The notes: generated by a model from the letters alone, not told the origin. Counted from the first letter of the stretch, positions 20,363 to 30,287 are shown. The stretch: DNA of 64,000 bases from Nitrospira japonica (GCA_020723105.1 DYJL01000003.1:62001-126000); one strand, 5' to 3'. Made by a program: numbers and translations.

Positions 20363-21826
20363 TCAACTGCAAGTGGTCCCGGGCAAAAGGCTCTTCATTA
20401 TCCTGATTTCATCTCTTGTAATGCCGCCCAAGAGCAGTAAAGAGACAATATATATACCCCCTGAGACAGGTATCAGATATATCAATTCCCAACTATAAAA
20501 CAAATGAATGAAAACCGCCATGACAATGCATGCAATTGAAGGCTTAACAAAGGGTCTTACAATCGAAAGCAAAGTAAAATATCTGGATACAAGGTAGACA
20601 AAGGAAATCAAACCAATCACAGCAGTAAGGGCTTTAACAATAGCGGCCCCTGTGAAATCAAAGTAATATATAAAAATAACATTTAATACAGTGCTGACTG
20701 CAAAATTTATTGCAATAAAAACCACCTTTTCTTTTTGCCGGTCTATAGCGGTCAAAAGAGCGGAAAAGATAGCCTGAACAAATCCCGCCACTATGGTCCA
20801 GCATGTAATCTTCAGAACTATGCTCGCATCCCGAAACAGATCAGAATAAAACAGACTGATAACTTTGTCCGCAATAGCGGTTAATCCAACGGCTATTGGC
20901 AAACTTAACAATACAAGGTATCGCAATATCGTTTCCGAGGTCTCTATCAGCTTTTCTCTGGACTCTGTAAACAATCTGGTCAGGACCGGCAGGATTGCTA
21001 TATATATAAATGTAGACACCCCGAGAATAAAACCGGCTATCTTTATTCCCGACGAGTAAATGCCTACCGCCTGGTCGTCTTTAAGAAATCCCAAAAACAA
21101 CACATCCTGCCAAAACAATACTTCAACCAGTATCAAAGCCGAAAAAAACGGCATCAATTCGCTCAGGAGCTTTTTGTAATGCGCCGCATCCCTGAACTTT
21201 ATCCGCACAGGCCCTAATGCATGAGACGATACCAGAATACATGTAAAGAGATATATCAGGCTGCTTACCGGAAATACAATCATTACCGCATCATAACTTA
21301 ATCCGAGGTATATCAGAAGCAGACCTGCTGCTGTGTTTAATAATTTTAACCATATTCCCAGAAGGGCCACGCGGCCCATTTTCTGATAACCGTTTAACTC
21401 TGCAAGGAATACATCAGCTATGCTGAAAAAAACCCAGTAACCACCAAAATATCCTATGACCCTTAACTTCTGAACAGAACTGTCCTGAAAGAACAACATA
21501 AGAACAACTGCGGCAAGTAAAAAAATTATAACAATCGAAAGGGCCCTTAACACAAGACAATCATAAAACAACTCCCTGCTGCCTGAATGGTCGCGGGCTA
21601 TTTCACGAACAAGATAAATTGAAATGCCCAAATCAGCAAATACGGAAAAAACATATGTAAAGGAAAAAGCAAAAGAATATTCGCCTGTTGGGACTACGCC
21701 AAACTTCCGGGCAAAATAGAGAAAGAATACGAACTGCAGAAGATAACCAAACTTATCACCTATGGTTAAGAAAGTCGTATTTCTTAATATTCTTCTACCG
21801 TGACCCAATTGATACTGAGACCTCAT
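20363..21826 (-). CDS. Polysaccharide flippase (Wzx/MATE-like, oligosaccharide flippase family)
   Basis: RILRNTTFLTIGDKFGYLLQFVFFLYFARKFGVVPTGEYSFAFS; about 12-14 TM. Confidence 0.85.
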   Translation of the reverse strand: MRSQYQLGHGRRILRNTTFLTIGDKFGYLLQFVFFLYFARKFGVVPTGEYSFAFSFTYVFSVFADLGISIYLVREIARDHSGSRELFYDCLVLRALSIVIIFLLAAVVLMLFFQDSSVQKLRVIGYFGGYWVFFSIADVFLAELNGYQKMGRVALLGIWLKLLNTAAGLLLIYLGLSYDAVMIVFPVSSLIYLFTCILVSSHALGPVRIKFRDAAHYKKLLSELMPFFSALILVEVLFWQDVLFLGFLKDDQAVGIYSSGIKIAGFILGVSTFIYIAILPVLTRLFTESREKLIETSETILRYLVLLSLPIAVGLTAIADKVISLFYSDLFRDASIVLKITCWTIVAGFVQAIFSALLTAIDRQKEKVVFIAINFAVSTVLNVIFIYYFDFTGAAIVKALTAVIGLISFVYLVSRYFTLLSIVRPFVKPSIACIVMAVFIHLFYSWELIYLIPVSGGIYIVSLLLLGGITRDEIRIMKSLLPGTTCS

Positions 21827-22376
21827 TGAATTCGGCGTCACAATATTTTACCCCTATCCCTATTACACCATTCAGGATATCGCCGTCATAAATTTCCATA
21901 TGGTTTGTTCCGTTTATCTGAAATCTGTGAATACCGGAATCAGCGTCAATGTTTACCTGGTAATCTTTCCCGGGTTCAAAATCGTAGTCCTGTTCTGCTA
22001 CGGTGCTCCATGTCCCCCGGAATCTTTTTATCAATTCCACTTTCTTTTTGAAGAGACACAAATGATAAGAATAGTAATTCCTGATATTTCTAAACAGGAC
22101 ATAGATGATTACTCCGCCCTCCGGAGGCTTTATACTGCCTGTCAGCATGCTGAACCTTACCTGCAAAGTTAAATTACTCCACTCTGATGAACCTATCACG
22201 GCTATGTTTTCACCGGTTTCAACTTTCGGTTCTTTGAGATATATGAGTTTATCGGATGACTTCAATTCCCACATCCCTGAGAAAACTTCCCATCTGTCCT
22301 TTCGTCTCATAAATTGAGAAAACCACTTGTGCCGAACTGCCGGACTAGATAAAAGATTAACCTGAGAAACAGTCAT
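21795..22376 (-). CDS. LamG/DUF1080-like concanavalin-fold protein
   Basis: Pattern WEVFSGMWELKSS...GENIAVIGSSEWSNLTLQVRF...GGVIIYVLFRNIRNYYSYHL. Confidence 0.5.
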   Translation of the reverse strand: MTVSQVNLLSSPAVRHKWFSQFMRRKDRWEVFSGMWELKSSDKLIYLKEPKVETGENIAVIGSSEWSNLTLQVRFSMLTGSIKPPEGGVIIYVLFRNIRNYYSYHLCLFKKKVELIKRFRGTWSTVAEQDYDFEPGKDYQVNIDADSGIHRFQINGTNHMEIYDGDILNGVIGIGVKYCDAEFNEVSVSIGSR

Positions 22377-23839
22377 ACTGTTTTTCGAATTCTCTTTAAG
22401 GCCAGTCTGATATTGTACTTCAATATAAACATCAGGAGAGAAACAGTTACATTGAACCCGTATGGGCGCACCTTTTTAAATACTCTGGACCACTTGTCGC
22501 ACTGTCTTAAAGACGGATCGGCCAGCCTGTCAAAATATCCCAACCGGATATGTATTTCATTATAAGTGTTTATCCTCGAATCCCTTGAATAATTATCTGT
22601 CTCAAAAACCGGATCAATATCGTTTGAACCATATTGAAGCGCTCCCTGAATGGAACGGAGTATTCTCCCATTTCTTTGCACCCAGTCCCATGATTCAGTA
22701 TGTGGATAAGGGATAAAGTTAAACCACCACGCATCGATTCCATTTTCTCTGACAAAATCAACCGACTTCAGATCTGCCTCTCTGGAACTGTATGGCAAAC
22801 CTGTAATAAAGAAGCCGCCGACCCGGATTCCGGCCTTTTGAAGATGCTTGATGCCCGTTTCTATGTCTTCCAATTTTTCGCCTTTATTAATTGCATGAAA
22901 GACTTCCTCGTCGGCATTCTCAATGCCTATCCATACATATCTGCATCCTGACTGTTTCATTTTGCCGGCTAAATCTTCACGAAGCCGGTCTGCACGGATT
23001 CCATTCTGACAGTTCCATTCAAGATTAAGCCGCTCAGAAATCAGAAGGTCACAGACTCTGTCCACCCTTTTCAGATTCAGTGTGAAATTATCGTCAACAA
23101 CTGCGAAACAGGTATTGTTGTATTTTTCTTTGGCCTGCTGAAGTTCCTTAACAACGTTTTCCGGCGCCCGGTAACGCCACCTGTTACCCATAATCTTCGG
23201 CATGGAACAGTATGTACACTTGTAAGGACAGCCCCTGCTTGTCAGAATTGGATATTCGGGCAAGCGCCCGCCGTTATCAATAACAGAACTGAAGCTGTCG
23301 TAACAGGGAAAAGGAAGGCCGTTCAGATCCTCTATCTTGCTGCTTCCGGGATTTTGAACTGCTTCTCCATTTCTCCAGTAGATAAGGCCCTTTATACTTC
23401 CCAAATCACTTTTTTCTTTTATGGCTCTGCATAACTCAATGATTGTGAATTCCCCTTCTCCCTGGATTGTAAAATCAATTTTGCTTTCCTTGATAAAATT
23501 CAATCCGTCCAGAGTAATATGCGGGCCTCCTGCAATTGTCGCAACTTTCTGCCGCTTAGCTCTAACAAGGTCAAATATATGCCTTGCAATATCAGCTGTA
23601 AAAGTCTTTATTGAAATACCGAAAAGATCGGGGTTGAATTCTTCCACTGCACGGAGGACCCTTTCTTCCAGGCTTCTGACCGGCAGATCAGGATTTGGGT
23701 CGCCGCAGATTCCAATCTCAATATTGTTCAGGTCGAGTACCCGGACTTCATGGTCTTTCTTAAGTACAGCAGATAAATAGCCCAGGCCCGTATTCAACCC
23801 TTTATTCTTGCCGGGTGGATCTAACAACATTATCTTCAT
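22373..23839 (-). CDS. B12-binding domain radical SAM protein
   Basis: LLDPPGKNKGLNTGLGYLSAVLKKDHEV; CPYKCTYCSMP. Confidence 0.9.
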   Translation of the reverse strand: MKIMLLDPPGKNKGLNTGLGYLSAVLKKDHEVRVLDLNNIEIGICGDPNPDLPVRSLEERVLRAVEEFNPDLFGISIKTFTADIARHIFDLVRAKRQKVATIAGGPHITLDGLNFIKESKIDFTIQGEGEFTIIELCRAIKEKSDLGSIKGLIYWRNGEAVQNPGSSKIEDLNGLPFPCYDSFSSVIDNGGRLPEYPILTSRGCPYKCTYCSMPKIMGNRWRYRAPENVVKELQQAKEKYNNTCFAVVDDNFTLNLKRVDRVCDLLISERLNLEWNCQNGIRADRLREDLAGKMKQSGCRYVWIGIENADEEVFHAINKGEKLEDIETGIKHLQKAGIRVGGFFITGLPYSSREADLKSVDFVRENGIDAWWFNFIPYPHTESWDWVQRNGRILRSIQGALQYGSNDIDPVFETDNYSRDSRINTYNEIHIRLGYFDRLADPSLRQCDKWSRVFKKVRPYGFNVTVSLLMFILKYNIRLALKRIRKTV

Positions 23840-23848
23840 AAAATCTCT

Positions 23849-24565
23849 TTAACCTGTCTTCCTTGATACTGTAAGATGCCACTTAGGGCATATTTGGGGC
23901 CCATAATTCAAGTTCTTCACTATCTCAAAATCCATCTTTTCTAAAAGAGAATAAAATTCATCTCTGGCATAATGCCTGACTATTTTCTCCCACCCCGGCA
24001 GTACTCCATGAAACCTGATTGTCTTCAGCCAGTTCAGGGGATTCTTTCCCAGATATCTGGGATAAAATATCGTCCACAAGGGATTGCTGTTGGTAGAATC
24101 CATTATTAATTTCCCATGGTCTTTAAGTACCCGGTGAAAATCAGCCAGTGCCAACTCAGGCCTTTTCAGATGACAAAGCAGATCCAGCCCCACCACATAA
24201 TCAAACGTCTGGTCCTTAAACGGGAGATAGTGGGCATCAGCGTTTACTGGTTTTATTTTTTTTAAATTGTCTGCACGCTCTGCTGCCAGATTTAACATGT
24301 CTGTTGAAATATCAACGAGCACAACATCGTTTCTGTCCGACCGGGCCAGATCCAGCGAGAGCCGTCCCATACCTCCGCCGATATCGAGAATAGTCCTCGG
24401 ACCTTCAGAGCCGTTAATGAGATTTATCGTATCCTCTTTCTTCTGCTTATAAATTTTAGAAAAGGGGTTCCGTTTGTCTTCCGGTTTAAAGTATTTGACA
24501 TATTCGCCGGTCACAAATATTTCCCGGCTGTGCCCTGTGTCTTTTGATCTGCCGTTATTACTCAT
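23849..24565 (-). CDS. SAM-dependent methyltransferase
   Basis: TILDIGGGMGRLSLDLARS; DLLCHLKRPELALADFHRVLKDHGKL. Confidence 0.85.
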   Translation of the reverse strand: MSNNGRSKDTGHSREIFVTGEYVKYFKPEDKRNPFSKIYKQKKEDTINLINGSEGPRTILDIGGGMGRLSLDLARSDRNDVVLVDISTDMLNLAAERADNLKKIKPVNADAHYLPFKDQTFDYVVGLDLLCHLKRPELALADFHRVLKDHGKLIMDSTNSNPLWTIFYPRYLGKNPLNWLKTIRFHGVLPGWEKIVRHYARDEFYSLLEKMDFEIVKNLNYGPQICPKWHLTVSRKTG

Positions 24566-24584
24566 TGCTTCGATAAGCTATGCC

Positions 24585-24633
24585 GCTGTATGCGGGACGA
24601 GAATGAGCGAAAATACAGTTCTGTTCTGTGTTG
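24585..24633. repeat. Copy C (right arm only) of dispersed palindromic repeat
   Basis: tgcgggacgagaatgagcgaaaatacagttctgttctgtgtt matches right arm of copies B and E. Confidence 0.7.
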
Positions 24634-24640
24634 TCTCAGT

Positions 24641-25822
24641 TCAGTTCCCCCTTTGTCTCAACCATGCGTCCCTTGTTCTTTCATAGTAAGACAGAAGTCT
24701 TAAGGCCACTTTTGAGACCTCAAAGTCCTGCGCCCGTTTTTTTGCCCCTTCAGAAATCCTGTTGAGCCCTTCTCTGTCCTTCAGGGCCGTTATCATTTTT
24801 TCAGCAAGAAGTCCGCTCTTCCCCGGCTCCACAAGATATCCGGAAATACCATCTTCAATAATCTCGGCAAATCCTGAACCCGAAGAAGCAATCACAGGAC
24901 GTCCCAATGCCATAGCCTCTACACAGACAAAGCCAAAAGCCTCCCAGAGAGAAGGCAGGACCACCATCCGAGCTGAATTAACAATAGGGAAAAGGTCTTC
25001 ATGACGCAGGTTCTCGAAAAAAATGACCCGGCCCATATAGCCGCCCAATTTTTGTTTCATGTACTCTTTCATGGGCAGCCCCTGAAATCCAATGTCGGAA
25101 CCGACTAACACTGCATTGAGCTGCGGAAACTGTTTAAAGACAGAAGGAAGCGCTTCCGTCAGGATATGCACCCCCTTCCTCTCTTCAAGACGACCAAAAT
25201 ATAAGACATAATCCATATGGGCCAGATTGCCGGGAACCGGCTTGTTCTCCCCGAGTTTTATCACCCGCGACAAGTCCACACTGTTTGGTATTATCTCTAC
25301 GCCTGAAGGGTCTATCCCCCATTTATCGGCAACCGCATTTGCCATGGCCCTTGTAGATGTAAAGATACTGTCACTCCGTAAGGTCTGTGTCTTTTCCATC
25401 CAGTTAAACAACGGGCGGGGCCCTAAAAAAACTTTACCGTTCATCTCTTCTATCAAAAAAAAGGGCGTAGCCAGTCTCGTGACAAGGGGATACTTCTTCT
25501 TCAGTGAAAAGCAAAAGGCTTCGCTCCCGTATTCACTCGACTGTACAATATCAAACCTGAAATTTATCTGAGAGATTTTTTTCGCAACTGAACAGGAATA
25601 TCTAAAAAGCGCCAATTCTTTCAGTTTCATTTTAAAAATCCTGACCCTGTGAACACAGACCCCGTTATCCTCATATGAATTATCAGCATTCTGAGTCGAA
25701 GCTATCACATGAACGGTATGGCCCAGCCCGGCTAAGGCTCCGGCCATGTTGTATGTATAGGTCCCGATTCCGCCAACATGAGTTTCCGGCGGATATTCCT
25801 GTGAAAAAAAACAGATGTTCAT
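24641..25822 (-). CDS. GT4 family glycosyltransferase
   Basis: PPETHVGGIGTYTYNMAGALAGLGHTVHVI; LPSLWEAFGFVCVEAMALGRPVIAS. Confidence 0.9.
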   Translation of the reverse strand: MNICFFSQEYPPETHVGGIGTYTYNMAGALAGLGHTVHVIASTQNADNSYEDNGVCVHRVRIFKMKLKELALFRYSCSVAKKISQINFRFDIVQSSEYGSEAFCFSLKKKYPLVTRLATPFFLIEEMNGKVFLGPRPLFNWMEKTQTLRSDSIFTSTRAMANAVADKWGIDPSGVEIIPNSVDLSRVIKLGENKPVPGNLAHMDYVLYFGRLEERKGVHILTEALPSVFKQFPQLNAVLVGSDIGFQGLPMKEYMKQKLGGYMGRVIFFENLRHEDLFPIVNSARMVVLPSLWEAFGFVCVEAMALGRPVIASSGSGFAEIIEDGISGYLVEPGKSGLLAEKMITALKDREGLNRISEGAKKRAQDFEVSKVALRLLSYYERTRDAWLRQRGN

Positions 25823-27240
25823 TATTGACCGGACCCTGCGGGAGGAATTGACGGCACGGTATCAGCGCCTGTTAACGCCGGTCCGGCAAACGTGGTAACA
25901 CTCTTTGCAGGAAGCACCGCCGTAAATCCATTCCCATTAACTTCAATGTTTAAGAAAGCCGCGAGGTTCAGGGTGTCAGTCGTAACATACGGCGTAACAG
26001 GGCCCGCCGGCAGATTGTTGAGACTGATATCTAATGTTTGATCAATACTGTTTTTATTGATAGCTACTATTGCAAAGCTGCCCGATACGGGATCTTTATA
26101 GGCCGATGTAAATACTCCCATTTCCGGCTCAGGAGTGCTGTCAATTCGATAGTATCCGGGCCGGACAAAACGGCTGAAATTACCTATAGTCCACAAACGC
26201 TTGGCATAGTTGTATGTGTCTCCGTCAATTTCGATTATCTTTTCGCCCCAGTCTTTTCTCCAGGACTTGCCGGTTGTCAGCCAATGCCAATTCCATGCGC
26301 TAATCTTGGCAGCAGTCATCCATTTATGGAGCCTTTCCGCCCAGAAGAGACCGTCGTCAATGCCTGGATCAGCAAGAGAGCCTGTTCCAAAGTTGCCGTT
26401 CTCTTCGGTTTGCCATACCGGCTTCTTTGACGACTTTGCGCTGGACAATTGAAAAGGATTGGCCGTCCAGTAACCATGAGCAGAGATGATATCAAGAATG
26501 GGCTCTGTAGCAGGGTCCTTAAGCGTCGGCTTAATAAGATCGTCCTTCCACTTCATCTGTTCTGCTGCGATTACCTTTGCCTTGATGCCCTGCTGGTCCC
26601 AGACAGGCTTAAGACTATTTTTCAGAAAATCGTGAAACTGGGGACCGGTCCACCTGCAGGACCGATATTTAGCTGTAAGGTCCGGCTCATTCTGCAGTGA
26701 CACCGCAGAAATATCAATGTTGTATTGGGACTTGAAATCTGTCAACCAGCGCGCGAGAAATTCAGCAAAGTCATTGTAAAAGTCGACTTTAAGACTTCCG
26801 CCATTATTGATATCATTATTGGTCTTCATCCATGCAGGCGGGCTCCCGACCCTGCCGAAATAATTCGTAACCCCGCGCTTCTTTGCCTCGTTTAATAGCC
26901 ACGCGTCTTTTTCCTGGACTGTTATATCATAGTTGCCTGGCGACGGCTCAAAATCATGTGAAATATATACTCGAACAATGCTTAGCCCTATGCCGTTGTT
27001 GACATCATACAGCAAGTCCAGGACCTCTTTCTGAGAGACTGCCGACATTTTTTGAATATCACGCATTGCGCCTGCTTCGCCGCCGAATCCGTCTATTCTC
27101 TGGTGGGTCACACTTCCATCAACAATTACCCGGACCGCAGCGTCAACACTGCCGACATAGCACGCTACGAAAAATGTAAGCGCAAGCAGGCTGGAATGCA
27201 GGACAGGACTGTATTTGAGATGAAATAGTTTAAAGACCAT
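25822..27240 (-). CDS. Secreted GH30-like glycoside hydrolase
   Basis: Signal peptide; HQRIDGFGGEAGAM; NEPD acid/base-type motif (AVSLQNEPDL); WQTEENG nucleophile-type motif; C-terminal beta domain. Confidence 0.8.
   Translation of the reverse strand: MVFKLFHLKYSPVLHSSLLALTFFVACYVGSVDAAVRVIVDGSVTHQRIDGFGGEAGAMRDIQKMSAVSQKEVLDLLYDVNNGIGLSIVRVYISHDFEPSPGNYDITVQEKDAWLLNEAKKRGVTNYFGRVGSPPAWMKTNNDINNGGSLKVDFYNDFAEFLARWLTDFKSQYNIDISAVSLQNEPDLTAKYRSCRWTGPQFHDFLKNSLKPVWDQQGIKAKVIAAEQMKWKDDLIKPTLKDPATEPILDIISAHGYWTANPFQLSSAKSSKKPVWQTEENGNFGTGSLADPGIDDGLFWAERLHKWMTAAKISAWNWHWLTTGKSWRKDWGEKIIEIDGDTYNYAKRLWTIGNFSRFVRPGYYRIDSTPEPEMGVFTSAYKDPVSGSFAIVAINKNSIDQTLDISLNNLPAGPVTPYVTTDTLNLAAFLNIEVNGNGFTAVLPAKSVTTFAGPALTGADTVPSIPPAGSGQ
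27196..27222. repeat. Copy D (left arm only) of dispersed palindromic repeat, inside the 5' end of the GH30-like CDS
   Basis: atgcaggacaggactgtatttgaga matches the left arm. Confidence 0.6.
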
Positions 27241-28171
27241 GTTTTACAGCAAAGTCGAAAATTTTCTTGCGTACAGCATCCGGCAGATGTCGCATAACTA
27301 CTTCCTTAACGTAGTCTCTGGACAAGTCCTTAATTAAAAAAATCGGGGCCACAGTATCCGTACCCGCTTCTTTTTTGCCTTTTTCGTAAAGATATGGATC
27401 GAGGAAATTCAGCGGACATTTACAAAATTTAAATGGGCATCGAATAAGCTTCTTATTGAATTTTACTTTATCATGTATCTGACCGATTGATCTGGATATA
27501 TTAAAACAGGGGCTTATATATCCATAAGGGTTAACAACGCCGACATTATATCCGGCGTTACATAGCTTGCCTTTCTGCTTATAGGTAGTCGAATTTTTAT
27601 CACTTTGACTCAATATGTTAATCTCTTTCTCATTGTAAGAGTCAGGATATTTTTTCCCGCTGTACTCTCCGATAAAAGGGTCCAACCTCACGCTTATCCC
27701 TTCCTCCTGAAAATATTCCCTGTATTTTTCAACTTCATCCAGAAGGGGCGGATATGCTACTACATGTGCGGTTATGTCGAATCCCCTTGCCCTGCAAAGC
27801 TGAAAATTGTGTACATATTTTTCCAGCAAGTTAAGTCTTTCCAATTCTTTAATATGTAATGATGCCTGGATATATAGCACTCTTTCGGGATCAATTTTTT
27901 CAGAAAATTCTTTGATCTTCCCTGAAGTCAGGTTGGTGTTAATGCCAATAAAGTGATGTCGAGTTATTTCAACACAGACCTCGATAATATTTGGTATCAA
28001 AAACGGCTCTCCCCCGCCGGTAAAACTGATTCTAAAGACTTTACCGGTTTCATTGAGGGCCCTTGTTATGTCAAAGGTATTTATTTTGGGGATTTCCGAA
28101 CTCTTCTTTATGGGATTGCTGAAGCAATATGCACAATTCAGGTTACATCTATAAGTGGGAATCCAGTGCAA
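27230..28171 (-). CDS. Radical SAM protein with SPASM-like C-terminal cysteines
   Basis: YRCNLNCAYCFSN; C-terminal GYISPCFN...CPFKFCKCPLNF. Reading frame continues upstream (NTIQKANRDYDCWLHWIP...) to the preceding stop, so the true start may be 28217-28222. Confidence 0.85.
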   Translation of the reverse strand: MHWIPTYRCNLNCAYCFSNPIKKSSEIPKINTFDITRALNETGKVFRISFTGGGEPFLIPNIIEVCVEITRHHFIGINTNLTSGKIKEFSEKIDPERVLYIQASLHIKELERLNLLEKYVHNFQLCRARGFDITAHVVAYPPLLDEVEKYREYFQEEGISVRLDPFIGEYSGKKYPDSYNEKEINILSQSDKNSTTYKQKGKLCNAGYNVGVVNPYGYISPCFNISRSIGQIHDKVKFNKKLIRCPFKFCKCPLNFLDPYLYEKGKKEAGTDTVAPIFLIKDLSRDYVKEVVMRHLPDAVRKKIFDFAVKHGL

Positions 28172-28214
28172 CCAGCAATCATAATCCCGATTTGCTTTTT
28201 GTATGGTATTCGTA

Positions 28215-30257
28215 CTAATGATGGCCTCCCTTGCCGGCTATTATTCTTGCATATCTAGCAATGGTGTACGGTTTAACATTGATCAACTTTTTTGAAGCTC
28301 CGCCAGCAGCACAGAATTGCGCTATTTCAAACAACCTGTTCCCTCTTTTCCAGAATTCCCCGCTGAAGGTCCATAAACATGAATCTATTGTGCTCACCAT
28401 CCAGCCCGGCTTATTTCTTTTTAATAATGCCCTTTCGGATTTTTTCAAGTCAGAAACATCATTTACGGTCTCAAAAGGGGTCCAGCCGTCCCACTGTCCT
28501 GACGTATAGTTTAACGCTATAAAATCATCATCGGCATATTTAGTTTCAGGATTTGTGTTGAACCCTGCTTTTGTAAACATGTACTTAAGTCCGGTAGATT
28601 TTACAGCCTCGACAACATCCTTTTTAACAGCGCCTGCCTTATAAAATTCATAAGGCCGATACGCTTCAAAATACTTCATTAAACCGCGCTCCTGGACAAG
28701 GCGTCCGATTTTTTCAACAAACCTCTGTTTTAAAGAACCCGATATTTCAGTGTCAGAAGGAGCGCCATCACTGAACTTTTTGTCTCTTCCATGATATCTG
28801 AGCTGGAAGTAAGGAGGATACTTTAAAAAACGGACAGCGCTCGGTCTCTCCGGACGGTCCAGTTTTTCAAGATCGGTATCCATAGTCGCCCACCATCCTC
28901 TGGGCGCGAAACTGTCATTCTTGACCTTCTTTAAAATTCTGGACAACCCCTCTGCCATGTCCTCCAGCAATCTTTCTTTCGTCATATATGATTCTATACC
29001 AACTCCAACTCCGCAACTGCCAAGAACCGGTTCTACAAGAGGATAAACTCCACCCTGATGCAGCGGCACCGTAAGCAATTCAAAAGGAGGATGCATCATG
29101 TACTCATAACTTTGAGCAGTCACAATCATTCCGCATCTTAGTCTGCTCATCGCTATAAGATCCATGAGATTATGAAAATTCTCAACTTCACGTATCATTC
29201 CACTCCAGAACATCAGTGACACAAGAATCCTTCCTTCTGAAGCAAATTGTCTTAGTTCTTCATCGCTGTATTCATCATTATAAAATCCATTTCCATGTCC
29301 GTTTGTATCCCAGCCATACTCCGCATGTCGGACCGACTGAAAAGGAGGACGACAAGGATCAATAACCTGAAGGCACTGATTTAATTTAGACAACTCAAAA
29401 AAATCCCGGTCGCTGTACTGACGGCCGTAAACAACGTTTCCCCTTGAGGAAACCAAAGGGCCTAACTGAGACACAATCTTTTCCTGAGGGACACTATATA
29501 TGGCTATCAGATCTTTTTCGCATGCTGTCGGCACCCAATGAACTGCCAGTATCGGATCCCCCAGTATCCACCCCTTGACGGTTTTTTCCCATCTGTGCGC
29601 TATCCGTTCAGTAACAGTTAAATAATCATCACCGGATTTCAACTGATCAACAACTTCAATATTGTATCCTTTCTTAACCAGTCTGCCGGTTACGTCATCA
29701 GCAACAAAAAAACAAAATATTTTGCCGCCTTTCTGATACAGACCGGCCAAATCTTCATCTGAGATCGTCTCCGGTACCCCGATTGCCTGGCGATAATAAA
29801 TTTCCGGATACAAATACGCCTCCAGGCCTGACAGGGTTTTTCCGAAGCTGGAGCCTATCATTACAATGTTTAAAGGCAAAGCAGCATTCAGATAATTAAA
29901 AGTCCTCTGGTAAATAACGCTTAGCTGATCTGAGAGGGCTATAACAGGAACGCCTAAATTTTTTATACTTTGTGAAAAAATTGTCTCTCCTGTGGAGACT
30001 ATTGAAACGTCGAATTTGTGAAGTATGAAATAAAACTCTTCAAAGTGCCTGTCTCCGCAGACAGTGCCGCCTGTTAACAGCCCTGTTGACAGATTTCTTG
30101 AATCTCCCCCTGGAAAATGGACACCCTGGTGATAGCTGTCATAATAGTTATCAAAAAGACAGTCCTTCGTTTTTGCAAGCCAGGCCAGAGTAGACGCAAT
30201 TGAAACATTGTCCGGACGGTCCAATTTAGAAAGATATAAAATTAATTTCTTTTTCAT
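28215..30257 (-). CDS. Uncharacterized ~680-aa protein, C-terminal half faintly reminiscent of GH/deacetylase-type barrels
   Basis: Single long ORF in a co-directional operon; no family recognised by eye. Confidence 0.7.
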   Translation of the reverse strand: MKKKLILYLSKLDRPDNVSIASTLAWLAKTKDCLFDNYYDSYHQGVHFPGGDSRNLSTGLLTGGTVCGDRHFEEFYFILHKFDVSIVSTGETIFSQSIKNLGVPVIALSDQLSVIYQRTFNYLNAALPLNIVMIGSSFGKTLSGLEAYLYPEIYYRQAIGVPETISDEDLAGLYQKGGKIFCFFVADDVTGRLVKKGYNIEVVDQLKSGDDYLTVTERIAHRWEKTVKGWILGDPILAVHWVPTACEKDLIAIYSVPQEKIVSQLGPLVSSRGNVVYGRQYSDRDFFELSKLNQCLQVIDPCRPPFQSVRHAEYGWDTNGHGNGFYNDEYSDEELRQFASEGRILVSLMFWSGMIREVENFHNLMDLIAMSRLRCGMIVTAQSYEYMMHPPFELLTVPLHQGGVYPLVEPVLGSCGVGVGIESYMTKERLLEDMAEGLSRILKKVKNDSFAPRGWWATMDTDLEKLDRPERPSAVRFLKYPPYFQLRYHGRDKKFSDGAPSDTEISGSLKQRFVEKIGRLVQERGLMKYFEAYRPYEFYKAGAVKKDVVEAVKSTGLKYMFTKAGFNTNPETKYADDDFIALNYTSGQWDGWTPFETVNDVSDLKKSERALLKRNKPGWMVSTIDSCLWTFSGEFWKRGNRLFEIAQFCAAGGASKKLINVKPYTIARYARIIAGKGGHH

Positions 30258-30287
30258 TGTTGATTCTTTGGTCACGCACTAGTCTAG

